Assembly (NCBI GenBank): GCA_012727555.1
Contig: JAAYGT010000060.1
Location: 1-34,929 of the forward strand
Direction: 5' to 3'
DNA length: 34,929 bases
Source: Alcaligenaceae bacterium
Lineage (GTDB): Bacteria > Pseudomonadota > Gammaproteobacteria > Burkholderiales > Burkholderiaceae_B
The notes below the pieces were generated by a model. The model saw nothing but the letters and a program-made list of their open reading frames with translations. It did not search any database and was not told the origin of the DNA. The position numbers and the translations under genes were made by a program. This document shows, piece after piece, positions 1-6,829 of the stretch. Position 1 is the first letter of the stretch. Each line of letters starts with the position of its first letter.

Positions 1-190
1 CGGGCTTGAACACGCCGAGGCGGGCGGGCAGAATGGGGAAACAAGGGGCCAGCTGTTTGAGGGCGGCGCTTTCGACCCGCCGGGGGCGGGTCGATCGCCC
101 GAGTCCTGGGCCCGCCCCATTCTGGCCGAACGCATCGGGTAGCCCCGAAGGGGCCGTGTGATGCACGGAGTCCGGCCCCGGTACTCGCCA
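1..190 (+). repeat. Structured inverted-repeat element, copy A (left end cut by window)
   Basis: This non-coding stretch folds into nested stems: CAGAATGGGG (29-38) with 115-124, GGGCC (46-50) with GGCCC (109-113), GGGCG (61-65) with CGCCC (96-100), and a 10-bp terminal hairpin TCGACCCGCC (72-81) with 85-94 around a GGG loop. It is followed by a small hairpin GCCCC-GAA-GGGGC (142-154) and the block GTGTGATGCAC (156-166). The same blocks occur in the same order on the minus strand at 9652-9867, including GGGCTTGARCACGCCGA at the left, CTGTYTGAG and GGGGCGGGTC in the core, and GAAGGG(G)CCGTGYGATGCAC at the right. In copy B these are enclosed by a long outer stem. The left outer arm of copy A would lie before base 1. 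The family is not recognised. Confidence 0.75.
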
Positions 191-202
191 GAACCGGCGC
201 AA

Positions 203-240
203 GATACCTGTTCCGTGATACCTGTTCCGCAATACCTGAC
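203..240 (+). repeat. Short 14-bp tandem repeat between element A and rng
   Basis: Two adjacent units, GATACCTGTTCCGT (203-216) and GATACCTGTTCCGC (217-230), differ only in the last base. A degenerate third unit begins AATACCTGACCTG at 231. The array lies just right of copy A of the structured element and about 90 nt before the rng start. It is too short to assign a role. It could be a regulatory-site pair or a replication-slippage scar. Confidence 0.6.
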
Positions 241-328
241 CTGACATCCGTTTCCAGCACGCACCACTTATTCGATCGCTGTTCCATTATGATCTGTACT
301 GCATCATTACAAAACTGGCGACCGACGC

Positions 329-1792
329 ATGACTGAAGACATTCTCATCAACGTTACACCCTTCGAAACCCGCGTTGCACTAGTCCAGCAAGGTGCTGTT
401 CAGGAATTGCATATTGAACGCAGCATTCAACGTGGCCACGTTGGCAATGTCTATCTGGGCAAAGTCGTACGTGTCTTGCCCGGCATGCAAAGCGCCTTTA
501 TTGATATTGGACTTGATCGCGCAGCCTTCATTCACGTTGCAGACCTGCGCCAGAATCGTACAGAGCGCACCAACGGCACGCTGACAACGCCTATCGAAAA
601 ACTGCTGTTCGAGGGACAGCCCCTTTTGGTACAGGTTATCAAGGATCCACTCGGCACGAAAGGAGCACGATTATCTACACAGATTAGTATCGCCGGACGA
701 ATGCTTGTGTATTTACCCTTTGACCCGCACATTGGTGTATCACAAAAAATCGAATCCGAAGAAGACAGAATTTCTTTACGTGAACGTGTTACCCAGTTGA
801 AACCGGCCGATGACAAGGGCGGCTATATTGTGCGCACACAGGCCGAAGGGGCAGGCAACGACGAACTGGAAGCTGATCAACAGTATCTGCGTACACTCTG
901 GAATACGATTCAAACGAAAATAAAGACACAACCCACCCCTTCGCTTCTCTATGCGGATCTGACACTTGCACAACGTGTTTTACGTGACATGGTCACACCA
1001 ATGACAGGCAGCATTCTGGTGGACTCACGAACAACCACCCAGCAATTGAAAGACTGGTCTGCGGTATACACGCCTTCTGTGCAAGACCGTATTGCCCATT
1101 ACAGCGGCGAACGACCCTTATTCGACACAGCCAATGTTGACGATGAAATTGCCAAAGCGTTGTCACGAAGAGTAGATCTGAAATCAGGTGGGTACCTGAT
1201 CATTGATCAAACAGAAGCCCTGACCACAATTGACGTCAATACCGGCGGGTTTGTAGGGGGGCGAAACTTTGACGATACTATTTTCAAGACCAACCTCGAA
1301 GCTGCCGTTGCAATTGCGCGCCAGCTCAGACTCAGAAATCTGGGTGGCATCATCATTCTCGATTTTATCGATATGGATAACGTTGGACACCGTGAGGCGG
1401 TGTTGTCAGAACTGAAAAAAGCCCTGGCCAAGGATCGCACACGCACAACGGTCAGCGGCTTCAGCCAGCTTGGTCTTGTTGAAATGACCCGCAAGCGCAC
1501 GCGGGATTCATTGGCGCACCAACTGTGCGAACCCTGCCCAACGTGCCAGTCGCGCGGTAATGTGCGTACCGCACGTACATTATGCTACGAGATTTTGCGG
1601 GAAATTTTGAGAGAATCGCGACAATTTTCACCAAAAGAATTCCGGATCATAGCCTCGCAAGCCATTGTTGACCTGTTTCTTGACGAAGAAAGCACGCATC
1701 TGGCGATGCTGAGCGACTTCATCGACAAGCCCATTTCACTGGAAGTTGACGGTCAGTGTACTCAGGAACAATACGACATTGTGCTGATTTAA
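329..1792 (+). CDS. rng: Ribonuclease G
   Basis: Single-strand-specific endoribonuclease of the RNase E/G family. It acts in the cytoplasm on 5' maturation of 16S rRNA and on decay of some mRNAs. The 487-residue length fits RNase G (about 490) and lacks the long C-terminal scaffold of RNase E. An S1-like RNA-binding region comes first (about residues 35-125, with GNVYLGKVVRVLPGMQSAF). The metal-binding catalytic aspartates are D302 (TIDVNTG) and D345 (ILDFIDMD). The zinc-link cysteines are C403 and C406 in CPTC, and the small C-terminal domain is present. No strong Shine-Dalgarno sequence precedes the ATG, but the N-terminus matches the family start. The gene is visibly richer in A+T than its neighbours: 25 of 60 bases are G+C at 1321-1380. 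The upstream neighbour is outside the window. Confidence 0.96.
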   Translation: MTEDILINVTPFETRVALVQQGAVQELHIERSIQRGHVGNVYLGKVVRVLPGMQSAFIDIGLDRAAFIHVADLRQNRTERTNGTLTTPIEKLLFEGQPLLVQVIKDPLGTKGARLSTQISIAGRMLVYLPFDPHIGVSQKIESEEDRISLRERVTQLKPADDKGGYIVRTQAEGAGNDELEADQQYLRTLWNTIQTKIKTQPTPSLLYADLTLAQRVLRDMVTPMTGSILVDSRTTTQQLKDWSAVYTPSVQDRIAHYSGERPLFDTANVDDEIAKALSRRVDLKSGGYLIIDQTEALTTIDVNTGGFVGGRNFDDTIFKTNLEAAVAIARQLRLRNLGGIIILDFIDMDNVGHREAVLSELKKALAKDRTRTTVSGFSQLGLVEMTRKRTRDSLAHQLCEPCPTCQSRGNVRTARTLCYEILREILRESRQFSPKEFRIIASQAIVDLFLDEESTHLAMLSDFIDKPISLEVDGQCTQEQYDIVLI

Positions 1793-2007
1793 TAAAAGAC
1801 TGATCGAGCAGCTTGTTCCCTGATCGTACAATCGCACGCACACTGCGGGTCATTCAGAAAACCGCATGCAAAGCACCGAGAGTATGGGGCTTCCATCCTG
1901 CCTCTATCCATTCGAAGAGGATCTGAAACTGGACCAATTTGCCCCTTGGCTCACCGGGCCAGCGGTATTGCACTAATTGCCGGATACAGAACGCAGACCT
2001 GGCGCAC

Positions 2008-2034
2008 AAGCAGGGTGTCTGCTTTGATTTTTTT
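2008..2034 (+). terminator. Candidate weak intrinsic terminator for rng
   Basis: AAGCAG (2008-2013) pairs with CTGCTT (2019-2024) across a 5-nt loop. The T-rich run TGATTTTTTT (2025-2034) follows, so the order is correct for a plus-strand terminator. The stem is short (6 bp) and sits 215 nt after the rng stop, so the call is tentative. Confidence 0.35.
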
Positions 2035-2041
2035 GATGCCA

Positions 2042-2080
2042 GGTTCACTGCCAGCACAGGATTGTGACTGGCAGTGAACC
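2042..2080. terminator. Perfect 13-bp hairpin just after the lipoprotein stop codon
   Basis: GGTTCACTGCCAG (2042-2054) is exactly complementary to CTGGCAGTGAACC (2068-2080), with a 13-nt loop. On the minus strand it begins 7 nt after the lipoprotein stop codon at 2088. No T-tract follows on that strand, so it may protect the 3' end of the mRNA or act as a factor-dependent stop. The T-run at 2027-2033 lies on its plus-strand 5' side. Confidence 0.45.
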
Positions 2081-2087
2081 CGTATCG

Positions 2088-2600
2088 TCAACGTGAAACA
2101 GATGTTGAGTTCTGTTCAGTTGCTTCAGCTTGCTGGCCAGGACACTGCGTGGGACGCTCAAGAGCCGCCAACAGGTACTGAATGCGTTGATCAACCGCTG
2201 AATTGGCATATTGGCTGTAAACGGCCAGCTTCACACGCTCTTCCTGCCTGAACGAGGGTTGATACCAGACCAAAGTGGCGAGCAGCGGGGCCTCACCACG
2301 CTGTTTGATGTCAGCATCGGATGGCTGATAAGTGATGCTGGCGTACGATGTCTCACGGGGTTCAAGCGCAAAACGGTAGGTAACGCCACACGCCAGTTCG
2401 TGTTTGAAAAGGGCCTGCTGAATCTGGGGGAAGGTTGTAAACAGAACGCGCTCCGTACGAAAATTCTGTTCATCAGCCAGCTGGGCACGCTGCGAATCGG
2501 GTGCCGTACCTGTGGTGGCGCAACCAGCCGCAACCAACATACTGGCCACAGCAAGCATTCGCAGGCCCATCGCGCCTGCTGCATATTGAAAATTGATCAT
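2088..2600 (-). CDS. Putative outer-membrane lipoprotein, function unknown
   Basis: A protein of about 170 residues that I do not recognise. The N-terminus carries a hydrophobic signal segment ending in a lipobox-like VAAGC, followed by ATTGTAPD. The residue after Cys is not Asp, which favours outer-membrane sorting. The mature part is mixed alpha/beta with no repeats and no transmembrane segments. Two further cysteines (in LACGVTYRF and PTQCPGQQ) could form a disulfide in the periplasm. The start is uncertain: ATG at 2600 is used here, ATG at 2570 (MGLRMLAV) gives a more typical signal length, and a TTG at 2624 is possible but less likely. The gene is transcribed in the same direction as msbA, 144 nt downstream of its stop. 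A shared transcript is possible, but no functional link is established. Confidence 0.7.
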   Translation of the reverse strand: MINFQYAAGAMGLRMLAVASMLVAAGCATTGTAPDSQRAQLADEQNFRTERVLFTTFPQIQQALFKHELACGVTYRFALEPRETSYASITYQPSDADIKQRGEAPLLATLVWYQPSFRQEERVKLAVYSQYANSAVDQRIQYLLAALERPTQCPGQQAEATEQNSTSVSR

Positions 2601-2646
2601 GATCTGTGCGAGAAACCTCGGCAATCATGCCGGGCAGGGATAGCGC

Positions 2647-2663
2647 GGCACGCCTTGCGTGCC
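2647..2663. other. 7-bp hairpin in the msbA-lipoprotein spacer
   Basis: GGCACGC (2647-2653) pairs perfectly with GCGTGCC (2657-2663) around a 3-nt loop. It lies 47 nt upstream of the lipoprotein start on the minus strand. No T-tract follows on either strand. It could be a leader structure or an mRNA-processing site between the two genes. Confidence 0.4.
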
Positions 2664-2744
2664 CTGATCTCGCGTCTCCTTTAAGTGGTGCTATCCTTCA
2701 TTCCGGTAACATGAAGCGCTTTGTGTGATTAACTTAACCTGCCG

Positions 2745-4520
2745 TTATTCTTCGTCTCTGAACTGCATGCGGTACAAACCAGCATACACGCCATCGTGAG
2801 CCAGCAACTCTTCATGGCGACCTTGCTCAACAATGCGCCCCTGATCCAGTACAACAATACGATCTGCCTTCTGAACGGTTGACAGCCTGTGCGCAATGAC
2901 AAGTGTTGTGCGACCCTGCATCAGGCTTTCCAAAGAGCTCTGAACCTGGCGCTCCGATTCGTTATCAAGCGCCGAGGTGGCTTCATCAAGTATCAGTATG
3001 GGGGCATTTTTGATCAGGGCACGGGCGATGGCAAGCCGCTGACGCTGCCCCCCGGAAAGTTGATTGGCATTTTCGCCAACCGGGGTGTCCAGGCCTGCAG
3101 GCAGGCTTTCAACGAACTCAAGCAAATTCGCTGCCTGCAATGCGGCCCGGACTTCCTGCATTCCCACCTGCCCCAAAGCGCCGTAGGCAACATTTTCTGC
3201 AATGGTACCCTCGAAAAGGATGACGTCCTGACTGACCAGCGACAAATGCGAACGTAAATCGCGCAATTTGAGGTCAGTAACCGAGACGCCATCGATGAGA
3301 ACCTGACCCGAAACCGGATTCACAAACCTGGGCAACATGTTCACCAGCGTGGTTTTACCACTGCCTGAACGCCCCACAAGGGCAACGGTCTGGCCGGGCT
3401 CAACAAGCAAGGAAACATTGGACAAGGTATTGGACTGGGCGTCAGGGAAACGATGGCACACATCGCGGAACTCGATGCCACCACGTACAGGCGTCTTCAA
3501 CTGACGCGTACCGGTGTCGGGTTCAGGAACCTGATCCACCAACGCAAACACACTTTCAGCAGAAATGAGCATGCGCTGCATGGTGCCTGCAATATTGGTC
3601 AGGCGTTTCATTGGATCAAAAATTTGCCCCAGGGCGGCCATGAAGGCAGCAAAACTTCCGACCGTGAGACCTTCGTTGTTGGCCTGGTAAAGGGCGACGG
3701 CGATAACAGCCGCTACGGAGAGTGAAATCGAAAACTGAGAAAGAGGCGACATGGCGGAGTCGGCACTGGCAGCGCGCATGGCAAAACGGCGAAGCCGGCC
3801 ATTCACGTAATCAAACCGCGAGGACTCACGCTCGTAGCCGTCAAACAACTTGATGACACGCTGCCCTTCGATCCCCTCACGCACAACACGGGTCAGCTCG
3901 GCATTCATGCCAATGGTGTCACGATTGATGCGACGCAGACGCCGGATGAAGATACGTGCGATTAATGTAGAAATGGGCAACATGACGATCACGATGAGTG
4001 TCAGTTGCCAGGACATGTACAAAAGCACAACCAGCAAAGCAACGACAACAAGTACTTCACGCACAAGCACGGTAATGACTTCGGTGGCAATACCGGTGAC
4101 GGTACCGGCATCGATGGTGAAACGGTTCAGAAGCCGGCCGGAATCACCGCGTTTGAAGTCTTCATCGGACAAGCCCAGTAATCGATCGAACATTTCCTTG
4201 CGCAGGCCAAGCAACATTTTGTTCGCTACCCAGGCCAGCAGGTAGGAGCTTGCATAGCTGCACACGCCGCGCAAGAACATGAGGCCGACCACAGCCAGGG
4301 GGATCGACCAGATATACGAGGGTTTGCTGCCGGAAAAACCGTCATCGAGCAAAGGCTTCATGATGATGGCCAAGGTGGGCTGGGTGGCCGCGGCAACACT
4401 GACCAGCGCAACGGCAAGCACAACAACCTTCCAGTAAGGGCCCAGCCGGCTGTAGATGCGGCGCCAGAGATCAAACTTGACTGGCTCGGCGTGTGACGCC
4501 GTGCTTTCAGGGGCTGACAT
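2745..4520 (-). CDS. msbA: Lipid A export ABC transporter MsbA (fused permease/ATPase)
   Basis: Half-transporter that works as a homodimer in the inner membrane and flips lipid A-core from the inner to the outer leaflet using ATP. The 591 residues match the family (about 580). The N-terminal half has six transmembrane helices (about residues 28-310). The C-terminal half is the nucleotide-binding domain with Walker A GRSGSGKT (383-390, K389), the Q-loop in LVSQDVILFEG, the signature LSGGQRQR (about 488), Walker B ILILDEATSALD (about 510-521) and the H-loop in LVIAHRLST. The acidic-polar N-terminus (MSAPESTASH) is cytoplasmic. It is divergent from the GT9 gene at 4722 across a 201-bp spacer. 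Other heterodimeric or peptide exporters share the fold, but the LPS-gene context supports MsbA. Confidence 0.92.
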   Translation of the reverse strand: MSAPESTASHAEPVKFDLWRRIYSRLGPYWKVVVLAVALVSVAAATQPTLAIIMKPLLDDGFSGSKPSYIWSIPLAVVGLMFLRGVCSYASSYLLAWVANKMLLGLRKEMFDRLLGLSDEDFKRGDSGRLLNRFTIDAGTVTGIATEVITVLVREVLVVVALLVVLLYMSWQLTLIVIVMLPISTLIARIFIRRLRRINRDTIGMNAELTRVVREGIEGQRVIKLFDGYERESSRFDYVNGRLRRFAMRAASADSAMSPLSQFSISLSVAAVIAVALYQANNEGLTVGSFAAFMAALGQIFDPMKRLTNIAGTMQRMLISAESVFALVDQVPEPDTGTRQLKTPVRGGIEFRDVCHRFPDAQSNTLSNVSLLVEPGQTVALVGRSGSGKTTLVNMLPRFVNPVSGQVLIDGVSVTDLKLRDLRSHLSLVSQDVILFEGTIAENVAYGALGQVGMQEVRAALQAANLLEFVESLPAGLDTPVGENANQLSGGQRQRLAIARALIKNAPILILDEATSALDNESERQVQSSLESLMQGRTTLVIAHRLSTVQKADRIVVLDQGRIVEQGRHEELLAHDGVYAGLYRMQFRDEE

Positions 4521-4721
4521 GGGTATTGGACTCGCTTATATACTATAGGGTGTCCGATTTTAACCGCCTTGGCTGGTTTGCCTGAAACCAGAAGGGCCGG
4601 TTCGGCAGTCGGGGGTATATAAACCCGTGCTATTCCTCATGCGCCGTGCAGGCACACGCTGTGCCCACGTGACAGAATCTGCGGATTCTGTGCGTTTTCA
4701 GTTTGTTTCTTCGGATCTTTC
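4521..4721. promoter_or_regulatory. Divergent msbA / GT9 control region with two hairpins
   Basis: Near msbA the A+T-rich segment 4535-4547 gives minus-strand -10-like hexamers TATAGT and TATAAG, without a convincing -35. On the plus strand TATATA/TATAAA at 4616-4623 is a possible -10 for the GT9 gene. Two perfect hairpins then lie in that gene's leader: GGCACA-CGC-TGTGCC (4651-4665) and ACAGAATC-TGCG-GATTCTGT (4672-4691). The second ends 30 nt before the ATG and is followed by a T-rich stretch, so a leader attenuator is possible. Confidence 0.4.
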
Positions 4722-5702
4722 ATGCAGAAACCTTCGGCAATTTATTTACGGCTTCCCAACTGGATCGGCGATGTCTGCATGAGCCTGCCCTGCATCGATG
4801 CGCTCCTTTCAACCGGGGTACCTGTCGTTGTCTGCGCGCGTGGCTGGGCCCGTGATTTGCTCGCAGCGTACCCCCTTGCCGGCTTTGTGGAAATGAGCGG
4901 ACGCTGGCGGGCTGATCGTGCTGCAGTGGCAGAGCATCGCAAACTGTCGCGGCATGCGCATCCTGTGGGCCTGATTCTGCCTGACTCACTTTCAAGTGCC
5001 ATGGTGTTCCGTTTTGCCGGCGTTCCGGGTGCAGGCTACCGCGATGACGGGCGCAGCCTGATTCTGCGCTGGCCTTTCAGAAAACCGGTGCCACGCCCCC
5101 ACGCTGTCCAGGCGTGGTACGGACTTACCCGGCAGGCCTTGCAGCGCTGGGGGTTTGACTGCCTGCCTCTGCCTCCCGGCAAGCACCTTGGCCTTCAATT
5201 ACTTGAACGTCACGATCAAGAGTGCCTGGATGCACTGAATACGGCCGGGTTACTGCCCGGACATTTTGTGCTGATCGCCCCCACCGCAACCGGGCTGCAT
5301 CATGGCAAGGCCAAGGTGTGGCCCTGCTTTGCCGAACTGACCGATGCGCTACTGGCACAAGGGTATGCCGTGGCCATGTGCCCGCCGCCGGCGGAAATTC
5401 CAGAAGCGCGCCGCTCGGCGCCTGGCGCTTTGTGCATCCCTTCACTGAAACTGGGCGCTTTTGCGGCCCTGACCCGGCAAGCAGCTCTGGTGGTCTGCAA
5501 CGATTCAGGCGTTTCACATATCGCTGCAGCAGCAGGTGCGCGCCAGATCACCCTGTTCGGTGTCACTGATCCCGAGCGCACCGGCCCCTGGTCAGGCCAG
5601 GCTCGGTGCCTGGGCTCACGCACACAATGGCCCACTGTCGATGACGTTGAAAAGAGTGTCCTTTCCGAACTTGACACCCCGTTCCCCGGCGATCCTGAAT
5701 GA
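4722..5702 (+). CDS. Heptosyltransferase-like glycosyltransferase (family GT9)
   Basis: This 326-residue protein resembles ADP-heptose:LPS heptosyltransferases (WaaC/WaaF/WaaQ type), GT-B enzymes at the cytoplasmic face of the inner membrane that add heptose to the LPS core. The N-terminal motif LPNWIGDVCMSLP (11-23) matches the acceptor-side motif of the family. The C-terminal donor-binding signature is CNDSGVSHIAAAAG (259-272) followed by LFGVTDPERTGPW (278-290). There is no signal peptide. The ATG lies 30 nt after a hairpin (4672-4691). The stop overlaps the next ATG by 4 nt (ATGA), implying translational coupling. The exact acceptor, and whether the sugar is heptose, cannot be told from sequence alone. 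Confidence 0.85.
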   Translation: MQKPSAIYLRLPNWIGDVCMSLPCIDALLSTGVPVVVCARGWARDLLAAYPLAGFVEMSGRWRADRAAVAEHRKLSRHAHPVGLILPDSLSSAMVFRFAGVPGAGYRDDGRSLILRWPFRKPVPRPHAVQAWYGLTRQALQRWGFDCLPLPPGKHLGLQLLERHDQECLDALNTAGLLPGHFVLIAPTATGLHHGKAKVWPCFAELTDALLAQGYAVAMCPPPAEIPEARRSAPGALCIPSLKLGAFAALTRQAALVVCNDSGVSHIAAAAGARQITLFGVTDPERTGPWSGQARCLGSRTQWPTVDDVEKSVLSELDTPFPGDPE

Positions 5703-6463
5703 CACTTTCAAGTTTTTTGGCCAGCCTGATCATTCCGCTTAATCTGTGTGTGGCACTTCTTGTGATGTCGGTGCTGCTGTTCATGCTGCGCTGGCGCAAA
5801 CTGGCCGCGCTGACAGCCTGCACGGGGCTTTTGTGGGCACTGTTCTGGTCACTGCCGGCGTCCTCGTTATGGGCGGGCGGTCGTCTTGAACAAATGTTCC
5901 CTTACCGGTCGCCTGACCAGGTGCCTACGGCGCAAGCCATTGTGGTTCTGGGCGGTTCAACAGCCAATGGTCGTCACAACTGGTTTGAACCCTACGATGC
6001 CGACCGTGCCCGTGCCCGCGTTGACACTGCGGCAGATCTGTACAAAGCCCACCGGGCACCACGGATCATTGTCTCGGGGGCGGCACTGGAAGGATCGGTC
6101 AGCGAGGCGCAGATCATGGCGAATGCGCTACGTCAGCAGGGCGTTCCGGATCACGCCATCGAACTGGAAGCACGCAGTCTGACAACCTATGAAAATGCGC
6201 TCTATACTGCGCAAGAACTCAAGAGACTGAACATCGATTCCATCATTCTTGTCACATCGGCATTGCACATGCCACGTTCAATGGGTGTGTTTCGAAGCCA
6301 GGGCCTGCAACCCATTGCAGCCCCCTCGCAACACCAGATAGTTGTACCCGACAATTCCCGTTTTGCCTTCTGGTTGCCCAATATTCGCGCGCTCGATGCC
6401 AGCCGCACCATCATCAAGGAATATGCCGGCATTGTGGTTTACTGGATCAGGGGATGGCTGTGA
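5699..6463 (+). CDS. YdcF/ElyC-family (DUF218) membrane protein
   Basis: A 254-residue protein with two N-terminal membrane helices (about residues 8-30 and 36-55) and a soluble DUF218 domain. Family hallmarks are AIVVLGGS at the first strand, the DRARARVDTAADLYKAHRAPRIIVSG segment, EARSLTTYENALYT and LVTSALHMPRSMGVFRSQG. E. coli ElyC, of this family, affects peptidoglycan or undecaprenyl-phosphate carrier metabolism. No biochemical reaction is established for most members. The domain is expected on the periplasmic side. The gene overlaps the GT9 gene by 4 nt upstream and the YkgJ-like gene by 10 nt downstream, so it is the middle of a tight three-gene unit. Context suggests an envelope-glycan or lipid-carrier role, which is inference. 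Confidence 0.85.
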   Translation: MTLSSFLASLIIPLNLCVALLVMSVLLFMLRWRKLAALTACTGLLWALFWSLPASSLWAGGRLEQMFPYRSPDQVPTAQAIVVLGGSTANGRHNWFEPYDADRARARVDTAADLYKAHRAPRIIVSGAALEGSVSEAQIMANALRQQGVPDHAIELEARSLTTYENALYTAQELKRLNIDSIILVTSALHMPRSMGVFRSQGLQPIAAPSQHQIVVPDNSRFAFWLPNIRALDASRTIIKEYAGIVVYWIRGWL

Positions 6464-6723
6464 AATGTCGAGACGGTTGCGGTGCCTGCTGTATTGCCCC
6501 CTCCATCTCCAGTGCCATTCCAGGTATGCCAAATGGCAAGCGCGCCGGTGAACGGTGCGTGCAACTGGATGAAAACCTGCGATGCAAAATCTTCGGCAAA
6601 CCCGAACGGCCGGCGGTGTGTGGTTCACTGATTCCCGACCCTGGCATGTGCGGCGACAACCGGGAACAGGCGCTTCGCTGGCTGGGCGTGGTGGAAGAAC
6701 TGACATCACCCAAACAAGGCTGA
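6454..6723 (+). CDS. Small YkgJ-family cysteine-cluster protein
   Basis: An 89-residue protein with eight cysteines: C5, C9, C12 and C13 (CRDGCGACC), then C35, C44, C56 and C66. The CxxxCxxCC pattern and the ending RPAVCGSLIPDPGMC are typical of the YkgJ / zinc- or iron-chelating domain family. It presumably binds a metal or Fe-S cluster in the cytoplasm. The physiological role of the family is not known. The ATG lies inside the last codons of the YdcF-like gene (10-nt overlap in another frame), so expression is probably coupled. It ends 106 bp before the convergent PhzF gene. That spacer shows no strong terminator. Confidence 0.85.
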   Translation: MAVKCRDGCGACCIAPSISSAIPGMPNGKRAGERCVQLDENLRCKIFGKPERPAVCGSLIPDPGMCGDNREQALRWLGVVEELTSPKQG

Positions 6724-6829
6724 GTTTGACGCGTGTCGGGCATGACAATTGCCGGCCGCCAGACAGGTTGCCCTGGCCACACCTTACCTCATCGCATCGT
6801 GACTATTCAGCGGCACGCAAACAATCGGT

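Larger units (their letters stand above)
1793..2087. other. Intergenic region between convergent rng and lipoprotein gene
   Basis: This gap between convergent genes stays relatively A+T-rich. It holds a possible rng terminator (2008-2034) and a perfect 13-bp hairpin (2042-2080), listed separately. A 36-codon open frame at 1866-1976 (plus) starts MQSTESMGLP and has no clear ribosome-binding site or recognisable relatives. I do not call it a gene. Confidence 0.5.

Noticed and set aside
1-190. Reading element A as a group II intron end, riboswitch or CRISPR repeat
   Set aside because: No intron domain V or reverse transcriptase, no known aptamer core that I recognise, and no spacer-repeat periodicity. 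A second diverged copy with paired changes fits a dispersed structured repeat better.
6724-6829. Terminator between the YkgJ-like gene and the PhzF gene
   Set aside because: Only short, weak inverted repeats without T-runs were found in this convergent spacer.
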